The notes: generated by a model not told the origin, from the letters alone. Shown: positions 33,703 through 45,184, numbered from the stretch's first letter. The stretch: DNA of 64,000 nt from Taudactylus pleione (GCA_031769625.1 JAUIMM010000534.1:6412001-6476000); one strand, 5' to 3'. Program-made: numbers and translations.

Positions 33703-35850
33703 TAGGATTCTATGCTTTTCAGTCTGTCCGGTTCATTATCGGTAAGAGTTTTTTCTGAGTCATTATTACAGTAGTTCTGTTATCTGCCTTTATTACCTGT
33801 CTTCAGGTACCAACTTTGCATGCTGGCAGGAAGTGATCCTGGCCTTGGCACTCCCAAAAAATGGGGACTGTCACCTCCCCCGCCCCCAAAATGACCTCAG
33901 CCTGTCAATCAGGCTGTGGTTCAAGAGGAATCTAAAGAGTAACATATACATCAGCGCTTAGTCTTAGTCTATTAAACCTATAGATAATATTCTATCAAAT
34001 TGCAAAGTGAGAGACTATAAAACTAAAAATAATAATTAAAAAATTATACATTTAATAAAAACAGACAATATAATGACATAACAAATCCTGTATGACCAAA
34101 AGAAAATGTAAAAAAAAATTAGATTCTCTTTAGATTCTTCTTTCTTTATGGTGGTAGCAGCCATCTTTCAGCGGCTGTTGGTCATTTTGTCTGTTTTTGC
34201 TCAGCGCTTGGGTTAATTAATTATTTGTGGTTCAAGAGGCACTGCATACAACGACGCAGGACCCGTTCAGAATGGGTTATGCGCAGGCACCCCAGCATCA
34301 GAGATGTACGCAAACCATTGGGTTTACATACACCTCTGAGTGAGGCACGCTCTATAATAGAGAGTGCATTCTAGTGACCCATTTACAATAGAGAACATTC
34401 TAGTGATCTCTGTATAATACAGGGAGCATTTCTTTTAACCTTTACAATACAGCTTAGAAAGCATTCTAGGACCTCTGTACAATACAGAAAGCATACCACT
34501 CTTTACAATACAGAGCATCTCATACAGAGGGATTCATACTGAAGGAAAAACACTGACATTTTTAAATATCTGCGAGTTATTGTATCCGTTATATTAATTA
34601 GTATCTCAATAATATCTGTGACAATTGTGATGGTTATTTCAATTAAACTAGTTTAATAATGTATCTGTAATATAATACAGTTGATTACAGAAAGAATAAA
34701 TCGGGAAATAGACTGTTCCCGCTCTCTCTCTTTCTTTCTTTGCCTTTTATTTTAATCACCCTCTTTCATTTTAAAATATTGTAATACCCCTCCTTCCTTT
34801 GACCCATACTACAATCCCCCCAGTCTTTTGACACATATTTGAATTCCTTCCCACCAAGCCACTCGCCTGCCTTGCTTTGGAGTCCTATAGGAGGGTTCAG
34901 GGAGCTACCATTTACATCAGCTTACACATCTACTCCATTCAAGTGAAGGAGACTGTGCCTGCGCCTTATAATGATATCACTGTTGCTCTGCATATACTCA
35001 AACGGAGTCATGCTGTGTGAGCAGTAGTGCAGAGCAGCCCCCTTATACCCTCCTCCACCAGCTATTCTCTTGCTTTTGTTATCTAGTAGATTAGAGGGCC
35101 AGAGGCCTGCTTTCCACAGTGGCTACAAAGCATAGCTCAACCAATGTGGAGGAAAGAGACTGTGCTGATAGCTCCCACTGATGACTGGACCAACTCTGCA
35201 TAGCCTACTTCTGCCCACGGTGAGCTATGCTGCTTTAGCAGTTGTGTAGGGCAGCCCCTGACTCCCCACCACCACTGGACTCCAAAGCAAGGTGAAAGAT
35301 GGTGGAGAAAGGCAAACTCAATCCTGGGTGGCCCAGAGTGACACCTGTAATACCATGCTAATGACAAGACATATCACCTTACCGTCATTCTCTATTATCA
35401 AGCTATTACTATTGAACTGTTATATTGCCCTCTGCGTGTGTGTGAGTCAAATCTGCACTCCTGACAAGACACTGCATTATATGGGGAGGGGTTCATTTTT
35501 TTTTTTTTTTTGCCCCATGACAAACACACTGGCAGAACTTGGTCATTAGCTGACAACACTTTCCATGAGTTCCGATCAATAGACATATTAATTGTATTCA
35601 AACGTTGATTGGAATTACGGACCACTTTTAGGCTAATGTGACCTAAATACCTAATAATACTATCTTGTCCCTTAAAGTCACGGCCTGCATGGACATCTGG
35701 TTACAGCAGGAAATAACAGGTGAGCTGTACCTACATTTTATGATTTCCAAAGCACCGCTTTGTATCCCAGTATAGTATGGTTTATACTGGGATATGGGTT
35801 GCCATGATTAAGGTTCTAGATAGGACAGAAACGTCATCTGTCTTTTACAC
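33703..35850. other. Intergenic, mostly unassigned
   Basis: A MITE-like fragment with GCAGGCACCCCAGCATCAGA lies near 34270. A mildly tandem stretch of GAGCATTCTAGTGA/CTTTACAATACAG units runs 34340-34520. Nothing else recognised. Confidence 0.4.
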
Positions 35851-36051
35851 TTTAGCTGGGTGCACATTGAACATATATATTTGCAGATGGTCGTTCATGT
35901 ACACTGAATGACCATCATCTGTCTCTCGAGGATGTATGGTGAACAAGCCCGTTGTGGTGAAACACGTGTCCAGTCAGTCACTCCCCACTGCAGGAGGGAG
36001 CAGCAGGGTGTCAGGCACAATCCTTCAGTCATTTTAACTCAGGTCTGGCAA

Positions 36052-36119
36052 AGTGAGACACATTGCCTCTGAGGAAACGGCCAGTGCTTTAGGTCGAGAA
36101 ACGCGTTAGTACTCTCACT
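36052..36119 (+). ncRNA. Hammerhead-ribozyme-like motif
   Basis: Core CTGAGGA at 36069-36075 fits CUGANGA. Stem II is CGGCC/GGTCG. GAAA is followed by self-complementary ACGCGT and then T, giving a GUU cleavage triplet. Stem I has an inner CT/AG pair, an internal loop, and outer AGTGAGA (36052-36058) pairing perfectly with TCTCACT (36113-36119). Penelope-like elements are known to carry hammerheads with tiny stem III in their terminal repeats; this is probably such a remnant. Confidence 0.6.
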
Positions 36120-36308
36120 ACCAGACCATTTCTATTGACGAATCCTTATTCATCCCTATCCCACACACCAAGGTCTCCGCTGCCACCTCGGGCAGCACTG
36201 CACTCAGACGAGTGCCGGGAGACCGCCAGACACGGCTGGACTTTCCCCACACCACGGTCATTCCTGCCACAAATAGCAGTTGCCCCCGACTGCAGGACTT
36301 GCACCTTG

Positions 36309-36410
36309 GAGACCGTTACACCTTGCCGGGCATCTGCACAGACGGTGCACGTGCTGCGGGAGACCGCTCCACCTTGCCGGGCATCTGCACGGACGATGCA
36401 CACGCTGCGG
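36309..36410. repeat. 51-bp tandem duplication
   Basis: Two adjacent 51-bp copies starting GAGACCG and containing CACCTTGCCGGGCATCTGCA, differing at about seven positions. Lies downstream of the hammerhead-like motif, probably inside the same element. Confidence 0.85.
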
Positions 36411-37396
36411 GAGACGCGGTCCACCGGGCGGCCTGCTGGACACACGGGGCAGCCTTCCAGTGTTATCACCTAACTGTTGGCATACAGCAGTATATCTGAC
36501 ACCTGTGGGATATCGGTTGTTCACCACCATCACGATTAGCTCCAATTGAGAAAGATTATCTCATAGTAGCTGCCAGCATTTGTTCTGATCATCTTATACA
36601 TCTTGAGTGATTTGTCATTGTTACAAGCTGCCAAACAGGTATACCCTTTTTTTCTACATACTCACCACCATCATTTTTTCCCAGCAGGGACGAATTGTGA
36701 TTTTAGAGCAGATGCTCACACCAGGACGGTAACCATTATTCTTACATTATTTACCAACATTTTGTTTCATTATTCATTTATGAGTATTATTTATTGATTT
36801 TGTTGATACAATTGTTCTTTTATCAGTTATTGTACAAACATCATGTTTATTAATCTTTAGATCAATTTTTATTAAATCATGTGTTTCTTATTCAGATTTC
36901 ATTTGACTCCATCAATTACTAGGTTCACTAGTGCATTACATACTAGCGCTCCCTGTCTTTTCCTTATCATCTGTCTCTGGCTGCGTGTCCCACACTCCCT
37001 TGCGGCCTCTGCTGCATGCGTAAAGGATGGTCGGCAGACCAGCCGTACACACTGCCCGATGGACAGATATGTCTGCCATCGGCTGTGCAACAGAGCTGAT
37101 GCGATATGTCGGTGACATCGCTCGTACACAGTGGCCATGGGGCACCCGATATATTAGCCGATCAATTGATCGGCCAATACATCTGTCGGTGTGTACCCAT
37201 CTTTTGTGAGATGATATTTATGGAATAAACTACTCCTTTTCTTTTTTACTGCAAGACTGGTGAATGCCCTGCTTTTTCTTATCTATGTTTATATGCTGGA
37301 TATGTGCATACATCACCTGCTACTAAAGGATGCGAAGGTAGTTGAACTGTGAGTGCTCGATGTAATCCGATATTGTATGTATACTATGTCTAGAGC

Positions 37397-37540
37397 AGTC
37401 CTGGCCAACCGGTGGCTCTCCAGTTGTTGTGAAACTACAAGTCCCAGCATGCTTTACCTGCCGATTGGTGGCAGGCTATGCTGGGGCTTGTAGTTTCACA
37501 ACATCTGGAGAGCCACAGATTGGCTTGGCCTGGCCTACTC
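37397..37540. mobile_element. Palindromic MITE (CCAGCATGC family)
   Basis: Arms GTGGCTCTCCAGTTGTTGTG and complement, with CAAGTCCCAGCATGC central. Same family as 42896-43016. The sequence to its right is also shared between the two copies. Confidence 0.75.
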
Positions 37541-38029
37541 TCTAGAATGTTAAGAAAATAGTCTGAAAACGTAACAATAAAATGGTTGAATTGTCATGCT
37601 CCCTTTTCTGGAATCTGACAATCCCTTACAAATCCTTGGCAGTAATAATACCTGATCCCAACATGTGCTTTGCTAATTTATATGTATTGTAAATGGCTGT
37701 TCTGGCAGCCTTCAACAACAAGCTCCTGTTTTCATTATTCCCATTCTTTAACATATGGTATTTTTGCTGACCCAGTGAAATAAGTACCCACTCCAACCAA
37801 TGGTTATAATTTGAAAGCGTTGTCCCAATTAGGTTTGAAGAGATGGTCTGTTCACTGCAGCTTTGTTGGTTATGGATCCTCTTCCTGAGTGGTGGTGGTG
37901 CACCTGCAGGTGTCCCCATTTCCCCAACAGTAAATTTTGGGAGTCATGCTTTACCGAGCCAACATACAAGTCATACAAACATGCAGTTTATATGTGTGTG
38001 TGTGTAAATATATGTGATGGGTACGGAAT

Positions 38030-38200
38030 CTGGAGGTCAGAATCGCAACAAATTTAAGTATTGTAACCCTAACCCACCCCTCCTGTAACAATCTAACCCT
38101 AATCCACGCCTTCCGCAGCCTAATCCTAAAACCCCCCCTTCCCGCAGTCTAACCCTAGTGCCCAACCCTACCCCTAATACTTACCGCCGGGATCCTGACT
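38030..38200. repeat. CCCTAACC-rich repeat
   Basis: Runs of TAACCCTAACCCACCCC and related, reverse-complement partner of the GGTTAG repeats elsewhere. Confidence 0.6.
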
Positions 38201-38524
38201 ACATATATAATCAACAATGAAAAAAATGCCAGGAATTACTATAGTATGTCTATTTTTCATACACTTAATTTGCATAGATACCAGGATGGTTCCACAAACA
38301 TACAATTTGGCAAGTATGATAAGTAGTTATGGAGATATTTGCTAATTTTACTACAAAACTGTTCACATTTCTAATTATTTATTAAATGCATATTCAAACA
38401 AATCTGCAAATGTTTGAAATGCTAGTTGTGATCCAACTTGGTACAGTTTCTGCAATAGGAAGATTCAACAGAAAAGGTCTTTAGAGTGTCAGGTGTGACT
38501 TGTGAAGCAACGGGCTGCATTATT

Positions 38525-38990
38525 GGTATGCAGTCGGGATGCCGACGGTCTAAATCCCGACCGTCTAATCCCGGCAAGGGTCTAATGACAGGCATCGAAA
38601 TCCCGACGCCTGTCATTTTACCTACGCTGGGAGCCCGGCATCCCGATCGAAGGTAAGCTGGGCGCGGACATCCGCAGGGGGGGAGGGTTAGGTTAGGGGC
38701 TCCTGGGGGGGCTTAGGGTCAGGCAGCCCCCCGGGAGGGTTATGTTTAGGCAGCGGGGAGGGGGGGTTACGTTTGGGCACTTAGAGGGGGGTTAGGAACT
38801 TTGGGGAAAGGTTAGGGTTAGGCACTTGGAGGGGAGGATAGGGTTAGGCACCCCTAAGGGAGGGTTAGGGGGGGGTAGGTTAGTATATACTTACTGTTAG
38901 CGCAACCGGGATCTACACCTCTGCCAGGCTTCCGCTGTCGGGATTTGAACCGCCGGCCATGCGGCTGGCAGTAAATCATACCGATCCCGC
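38525..38990. repeat. GGCATCCCGATC/GGTTAG repeat
   Basis: GTCGGGATGCCGACGG at the left and CTGTCGGGATTTGAACCG at the right are diverged inverted ends. The middle has many GGGTTAGG/TTAGGCAC units. Family shared with 12430-12745. Confidence 0.65.
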
Positions 38991-39556
38991 ATTATTCTCC
39001 TTATTACTTTCTGCACTCATTCCTCAGTCTGAGATTAGTTCAGGGCTGAACAAATCCCAGGAGCCAGGTAGCCAGTACACATAACTTTCTGGAGTCACTT
39101 ATGCTAACATATTTAACACCTAGTTCAATGCATGGAAATGGGTCTGACCCATTGCTTCCAGTGTCAGCATACCAACTTGTGTTTTAACTTGCGTTCAGGT
39201 GTGTTTTCTAAACAAGAGAAGTTAAAAGCATCAAAATCACTGGATTGACACTAGATAAACTCACATACACAAATAATAATGCTGGTTCAAAACCAAATAA
39301 CAAACACTTTTGCATTTGCAATGGGATTAGATTGGTGTTTTTAAATGCAAAACAAATACCAGTGGGCCACCAGCCTAAAACATCCCGCTGACTTCTAGAT
39401 AAGATTGACAGACGTCTGGATTCTGCATTATTTGTCCACCCTGGTTAAGATTTAAACAAGGTTAGTGCACCCTTATTATATGTAAGTTGCTTTGTGTAAG
39501 AAAACATATAAAGGGCTATGGAATGGATGAGTGATACAGACAGTTATTTTGTATAG

Positions 39557-39720
39557 CAGAGGCTTCCAAACTTTGCCATTACAGTCCAAGTTTTAAGGAT
39601 ATCCATGCTTGAGCCCAGGTGGCTTAATTAGTACATCAGTCAATTTGATTTAACCATCTGGACTAAAGCATGGATATCCTTAAAACCTGGACTGTAATGA
39701 CAGAAGATTGGGAACCTCTG
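39557..39720. mobile_element. hAT-like MITE
   Basis: Ends CAGAGGCTTCCAAACTT and GGGAACCTCTG; arms GGATATCCATGCTT and complement. Same family as the outer element at 52632-53044. Confidence 0.65.
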
Positions 39721-39721
39721 G

Positions 39722-40658
39722 ACTATGGGCATGATGAGTTCCGCTGCTGGCTCCGAGGATTCAGGATAGGATCATATGCGTGAACACCGGTCATCTGAGT
39801 ACAGCTATACAATGTGTGACTGAGTCAACGGTGTGATGCGTGCGCCGTACACACTGCATGATCCAGTGTACGACGGCGCTATATATCATTACATGCTCTA
39901 TGTTACTGCACCGCGTCATTCATTGCATCGTCCCATCTGCTGTGCAGAACAGCAGATGGGACGAAACGATGAACGATCGTTGTGAATAGGTCGGACGTAA
40001 ACACTACACGATGTATTGACTGTCTAACATCTGGCATCTATCTAGACATTGTCGACCTTTTTACTGTCTGTTAATCCACACCCCAGAAAATGAGGGTGCG
40101 TTGGCCCTGTTTTCTGGGTGTGCTGAAGCCAGTGACTTCACTGGCTTCAGTAGAGTGAATTCCTCACTCATCTTTAGTGTTAAGCTTTGTACACACTATA
40201 CAATACGTATCAGTACCCTATTTTTGTGTTGACCTTTTGTACCTGTCGACCTTTAGTGTATCGACCTATTGTCCCTGTCGACCTATTGACTGTCTAACAT
40301 CTGCTGTATATCTAGACATTGTCAACCTTTTTGCTGTTTATCTATAGACCGGAACCCCATTTTCTGGGCCACGGTCTGTTGCTGCCCCTGCTGAGCCCCC
40401 AACTGGCTGCAGCCAGTCAATCTTGCTGAGGCCTCCAGCTCACTGAGCGATCTCGCAGAATGATAGCTGCATACATGCAGTGCGGCATCTGTGCAGATCT
40501 TACACCATCGGAGATGTACATAAATCATCAGGTTTGTGTACATCTCTGAATTAGGCCCTGAGTTGTGTACTACTCTGACTCTCCTGTAGATGAGCGCTAG
40601 GCTCTGATGTATGCGCATTGGCAAAAATCGTAAGACCCATCATCAAGATCAAGACAAA
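39722..40658. other. Intergenic, diverged MITE fragments
   Basis: Fragments with CGTACACACTGC and GTACACACTATACAATACG near 39843 and 40185 look like ends of small transposons. Repeated CTGTCTAACATCTG and ATCTAGACATTGTC blocks occur at 40019 and 40289. No coding signal. Confidence 0.4.
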
Positions 40659-41175
40659 GGCCCTCATTCAGAGCCGGACGCTCTGAGCAGAGCGCACGCT
40701 CTGAATGAGGGCCGTCCTCCATAATTATGGAGCGTCCTCCTGGACGCTCGTATAGCTGTGGGTCACCACCCACAGCCTATACGAGCGTGCAGGTTGAAGG
40801 CCGCGATGGTCTTGACCATCGCGACCATCACCACTGCGAGCCGGAGTCTGCGGTTGAGTTTCTCAACCGCAAGGCCCGCAGTGATTTTGGCTCTATCAGA
40901 GCCAAAATCACTCCCACTGACATCACTAGTGATGTCAGTGGGCCAGCTTCTGACGGTAGGCGTTCCCTTGGGAACGCCCCCGTCTGGGAGGCACGCCCCC
41001 GGCACGCCCACCAAAGGGGGCGTGCTGTCAATCAACATCAACAGCATGCCCCCTTTGATCAGACACAACGAGCGAAGGAAAGTCCTTCGCTCGTCGCGTC
41101 TGGCGCATGCGCAGTGCACACCATCGACCCACTTGCGAGCGGACAGCCGCTTGCGAGTGGGTCTGAATCAGGCCC
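40659..41175. mobile_element. MITE made of chained palindromes
   Basis: Ends GGCCCTCATTCAGAG and GTCTGAATCAGGCCC, flanked by AAA duplications (40656-40658, 41176-41178). Inside, almost all sequence falls in successive inverted repeats: 40659-40713, 40717-40732, 40731-40748, 40745-40787, 40802-40823, 40832-40883, 40880-40912, 40913-40942, 40959-40978, 41013-41056, 41060-41102, 41103-41112 and 41127-41162. Most are perfect. No protein is encoded; open frames here are by-products of the symmetry. Confidence 0.85.
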
Positions 41176-41349
41176 AAAGTTGCCTTCAACTCTGAAACTG
41201 CCTTCTACATGTGTGCGAAGTACTGTAAGATAATTATATGGAAAGTAACACCACCAAACAATGTGTAAATTAGATTAGGAATTATGCACTGTCATGAAAA
41301 AAGATGGAGCAAGCAATACAATTGTTTGATTTATTTTACAATTAATTGC

Positions 41350-41660
41350 ATAATCCATACATTGGTGAGGCGGAATGACCATTAATGGCAGAGATCTGAT
41401 AGCTTCACTGTCTGCCATCAATGGTGGAGAACTATTTTATTTCTATTTCAGGCACAGGTATATGGAGTTTAACGCTGCTCAGTCCCACCCCCATTCCTGA
41501 TTTGTCTGCCGCCCCCAGTAGGAATGCCCACAGATGGTTGAATCGTTAAATGATTTCCATCGTTGGTTTCATGCCATCAATGCTAAGCACTGATGGCACC
41601 ATTGGTGGAGACCATCGATGGTGACCCCTTCGATGGCCATAGAGTGCTGCAATACACCTG
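41350..41660. repeat. GATGG-rich dispersed repeat
   Basis: Blocks such as CCATCAATGGTGG and CCATCGATGGTGA and a CAGTCCCACCCCCATTCCTG segment recur at 46050-46325. The palindromic CCATCGATGG cores suggest a decayed MITE family. Confidence 0.5.
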
Positions 41661-42229
41661 TGATGTCACACCGACGTGACTTGCGATCAAAGGGGGAGGT
41701 ACAAGGATGAGAACGCTACGGGCTACGCTCGCCACGCTTCGGGCACAGGGGCTCACTGCGCTCGACAAATAATTTATGCCCCCTCTATGCCCACATGGAT
41801 GGTAACACTGGAGTGGTCCGGTCCTCCTGCAGTGGTCACGTGGTTACATGCAATGTCACAGAGGTCCTTCTCCAAATAGGATCTAGCAACAACCATCCCC
41901 AGTGGATCGGCACGATGAAATGGGGCGTGATGTAATGACAATCATAAATTAAGTCCAAGATTACAGTATTTTGTCCCTCCTGGAAGGGGTCATGTCGGGA
42001 GTATGCAGTATATATAGCTGACTGTAACTGTCTTAGCAACTGCACTATCACTGATAATGTGTGACATCCATTTGAACACAAAGTAGAATAAAACGAGTAT
42101 AACACAAATCACCGACACAAGAACCCGTATCCCCACTGCATCTCGTTACTGTTACTGGTGGCAGAAACCCAGCTAGCATCATCATTACACTCCAGCTTTC
42201 CAGCTTCAAAAATGGCTGCTCATGGAATT

Positions 42230-42508
42230 CAAAGTGATCACTTCCCCTCACGTGATTCTACCTCAATAAGACATCTGCACGAATCGCGAGAGCTAGGCGC
42301 ATTAATATGACGTGCTAACCCGCAGCCAATCTCGAACGTCGCTAGTGAGGAAATCATCTGTATGTAAACAACAAGCAGGAGACGGAGAGACAGACCTACT
42401 CGCTGTGCACATATAGCAGTCATATACACGACGCCGTAGTATCGCTGCGGCCGGAGAAGGGGCGGAGCATCACACATACTGACGGGCTGCTGATCCTGCG
42501 CCAGAAGG
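42230..42508 (+). promoter_or_regulatory. LENG1: Probable LENG1 promoter and 5' UTR
   Basis: The stretch upstream of the LENG1 start is richer in CpG and G+C than its surroundings (AATCGCGAGAGC, GACGCCGTAGTATCGCTGCG) and continues into the CpG-rich first exon, as for housekeeping-type vertebrate promoters. No TATA box is evident. The exact start site is not determinable. Confidence 0.45.
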
Positions 42509-42640
42509 ATGAACATTCTGCCCAAGAAGAGCTGGCACGTGCGCAACAAGGACAACGTCGCGCGGGTGCGGAAGGACGAGGCCCAGGCCGCGGAGGAGGA
42601 GCGGGTGCGGAGGAAGAGGGCGGAGCTCGCTGAGCAGGAG
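42509..42640 (+). CDS. LENG1: LENG1 exon 1
   Basis: Encodes 44 residues, [20 protein letters not shown] then [24 protein letters not shown]. This is the N-terminus of leukocyte receptor cluster member 1, which carries a Cir_N-type domain (KSWHVRN-x-x-NV-x-x-VR-x-DE). Donor GTGAGA at 42641. LENG1 is a small conserved nuclear protein; its precise role is not well settled. The start is fixed by family identity at the first Met. The four exons give 262 residues, close to the human length of about 264. Confidence 0.95.
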
Positions 42641-42779
42641 GTGAGAACTGCGCATGCTCCTTAAAGAGACAGGCGCAAAGTCACACACTCACAGGTACTT
42701 TGGGGGGAGAGTTGGGGCATTGTTTAACAGGACTGTCTTTATATCTGTAATTTTGGCTAACAGGCCACTCCTCCCATAC

Positions 42780-42890
42780 CGATTCCCCCCCAGGTTAGGT
42801 TAGCTTTAGGCACTGGGGGGGTTAGGTTTAGGCATCGGGGAGGGGATGTAAGGTTTAGGGTGCAGGGAGTGGAAAGTTAGGGTTAGGCAT
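42780..42890. repeat. GGTTAG repeat fragment in LENG1 intron 1
   Basis: GGTTAGGTTAGCTTTAGGCA and GGTTAGGTTTAGGCATC units, same family as 12430 and 38525. Confidence 0.6.
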
Positions 42891-42895
42891 GTCTG

Positions 42896-43016
42896 ACCAA
42901 CTTGTGGCTCTCCAGCTGTTGTGAAACTGCAAGTCCCAGCATGCTTTACCAGCTAGTGGGTGTGAGGATATGCTGGAACTTGTAGTTTCACAGCTGGAGA
43001 GCCACAGGTTGGCCAG
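42896..43016. mobile_element. Palindromic MITE (CCAGCATGC family)
   Basis: Arms CTTGTGGCTCTCCAGCTGTT and complement. Similarity with the copy at 37397 continues rightwards to about 43175. Confidence 0.75.
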
Positions 43017-43530
43017 TGTGTTAAGAAAATGGCCTGAAAACGTAATAATAAAAATGGTTTAGTTGAGGCCTCCCCCCCTTTGTCATGCTCCCTTTTCTCG
43101 AATCTGACAATCCCTAGCCTTACAAATTCTTGGCAGTAATAATACCTGATCCCAGCATGTGTTTTGCTTTACCTTTAAAGCTTCCAGCAGAACTTCTCTG
43201 GGGACATTACTATATACTGCATTGTTTTTAGAATTGTCTCACCCTTTATCCATTGCTAATCAAGGTGTTACCTGGCTTGGAAGGGTGGGTGACCTGCGCT
43301 AACATTTTGGTGTACCGTGCTAAACCGCACTCACAATTACATTAAATCTTGTTTCCTTTAATTTCAGGGGGATTTAAGTTACCTTGCAAAAACTAGCAAA
43401 AACACACATTGGCAAACACACTGCAGATTAAAACGGCATGATAAATTCCAGTGCATCCACACTTGTGAGAATGTACTTTAACTTTGTGATGCAGTGACTG
43501 TTGGCATCATTTAATTCAACTACGTACACA

Positions 43531-44043
43531 GGGCCTGATTCCGCAAGGAACGCACAGGAGAGAACGCACTCGGCCGATGTTGTAGCTCTGCGTATGCAAA
43601 CTAGCTCTTACGATGGGTACTGCGTTTGCAGAGGCTACGCAGACCCAGAGCACAGTGACTGATAGGAAGTGCCATTTGTGGCTGGTGACGGGGGGTGGTC
43701 GGGCAAACGCAGGCGTGCCTGTGCGTTTGGACGCCGTTGCAGGGGCGTGCATAAATTATACACTGCGATACCATACGCAGCCTGAGGTCTCATAGCGTGC
43801 ACTGAAGTTAGCAATTCCTGAGTGAGGTCTGATCTGCCTTAACTGTGTGTATGGGTCCGATGTTACTTGATGTTCCCATTTATTCACTATGTTGCCCAGG
43901 TATACGGATGGGTGTAAGGGGTAGTCTACGTCCTTATGTTAGGATGTGATCGCATCGCGATTGCTAACATTTGCATAACACTGCTATTAGCAACTGCAGT
44001 GCGTACGTATTGTCAGAATAACGATGCTTGCTGAATCAGGCCC
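43531..44043. mobile_element. GGGCCTGATTC MITE in LENG1 intron 1
   Basis: 513-bp element with ends GGGCCTGATTC and GAATCAGGCCC and ACA duplications (43528-43530, 44044-44046). Confidence 0.75.
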
Positions 44044-44915
44044 ACAGTTTGTGTAGCATTCATCTACTCACATTATACCTACATTTGCAAAATGCAGATT
44101 TAGACATTTGAAATGCGCTTTACTGCACACAGTCCAAAAAACGGTCTCTTGGCCCATATTTCCTCTTTTGCAAAACTGTGTGCTACCAACTAGTATATTT
44201 ATTTTTACAATCATTTTATATTATTTGGTATAAATACTAAGGCCTTTATTTACAAAGTGCTGCTTGCTTCTCTGCGGGTCAGTGCTAAAGATGTTCAAGC
44301 GGTACTAACAGTCAGTGCATATACATTTCTGTCATAAAGCTGATTCCTCGGGCTCCGGGTTCTGAGAAGAAAGTCCATTAGAACCAGTGATCTTTTACAA
44401 AAGATTAGTTCACAAATGTCAGGAGACTTAAAAATGCTGGATACAGTAATTAAGGAATAAAACACCCTATCTGTGGGAAAATAATCCAATATATATATTC
44501 TTAGGCCGTGATTGAAATGTTGCCGACGTAACCTGCTCGGCATCTCTACGAATTGGTGCCTGATGGAGCAATTCGATGTTCATCACCATTTGGGCACCCA
44601 TTGGTATTAATCGCGTCTACAAGCATCGGGTTTAGCCAAGCACCGCGTCTAAAGCAGTGGTTAGGGCGCCCAAAAAAACGGACTTTGGACACATTTCTTC
44701 TCGACATCTCAGGAGGCTGCAAGAAGAAATGTGTATTCCCCCCTTTCGCCCGCAACTTGAATGGACCAACAATTGAATTGCTCCTTCGGGCACCTTTTCA
44801 TCTAGATGCCCAACAGGGGCATCTACAACAATTGCATTGCCCCCTTAAAGTAATGGTTTCCTTTTTAATAGAGAGCTGTAAGTTTTTTTTGTTTTTTTTT
44901 TCAATTACATTTCAG

Positions 44916-45095
44916 GCACGCACTGATTTCCTGCGTAAAAAGGCTCGGCTCTCATTACCAGATGCATCCGGTAGGACATCGGTGGTGGAAGTAAGACAAG
45001 ACACTGGCCATGTTAACTTCTTCCAAGATGTGGAGGAAGGCAAAGGGACCAACCGAGGAAATAAAGAGTATGAGGAAGAGAAGCAAAAAGAAAAG
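44916..45095 (+). CDS. LENG1: LENG1 exon 2
   Basis: 60 codons, phase 0 at both ends: ARTDFLRKKARLSLPDASGR, then a segment with HVNFFQDVEEGKGTNRGNKE and a charged tail YEEEKQKEK. ARTDFLRKKAR is characteristic of LENG1 after the Cir_N region, and F-F-x-D-x-E-x-G is shared with related splicing-associated proteins. Acceptor ATTTCAG, donor GTGTAA. Confidence 0.95.
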
Positions 45096-45184
45096 GTGTA
45101 ATTTCTGCTACCTGTTATTCTGTATTTTCCTGTTAGCTGTATGCAGGAAATATTGATCTAGAAAACCACATTCATTTTCTGCAG

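Noticed and set aside
40727..41233. Long overlapping open frames on both strands
   Set aside because: They fall inside the palindrome-chain MITE; symmetry keeps several frames open. No family resemblance and no splice context.
44553..45101. 182-codon frame running through into LENG1 exon 2 as a longer exon
   Set aside because: LENG1 homology starts exactly at the TTTCAG acceptor (44915/44916) and joins exon 1 in frame; the upstream part is intronic.
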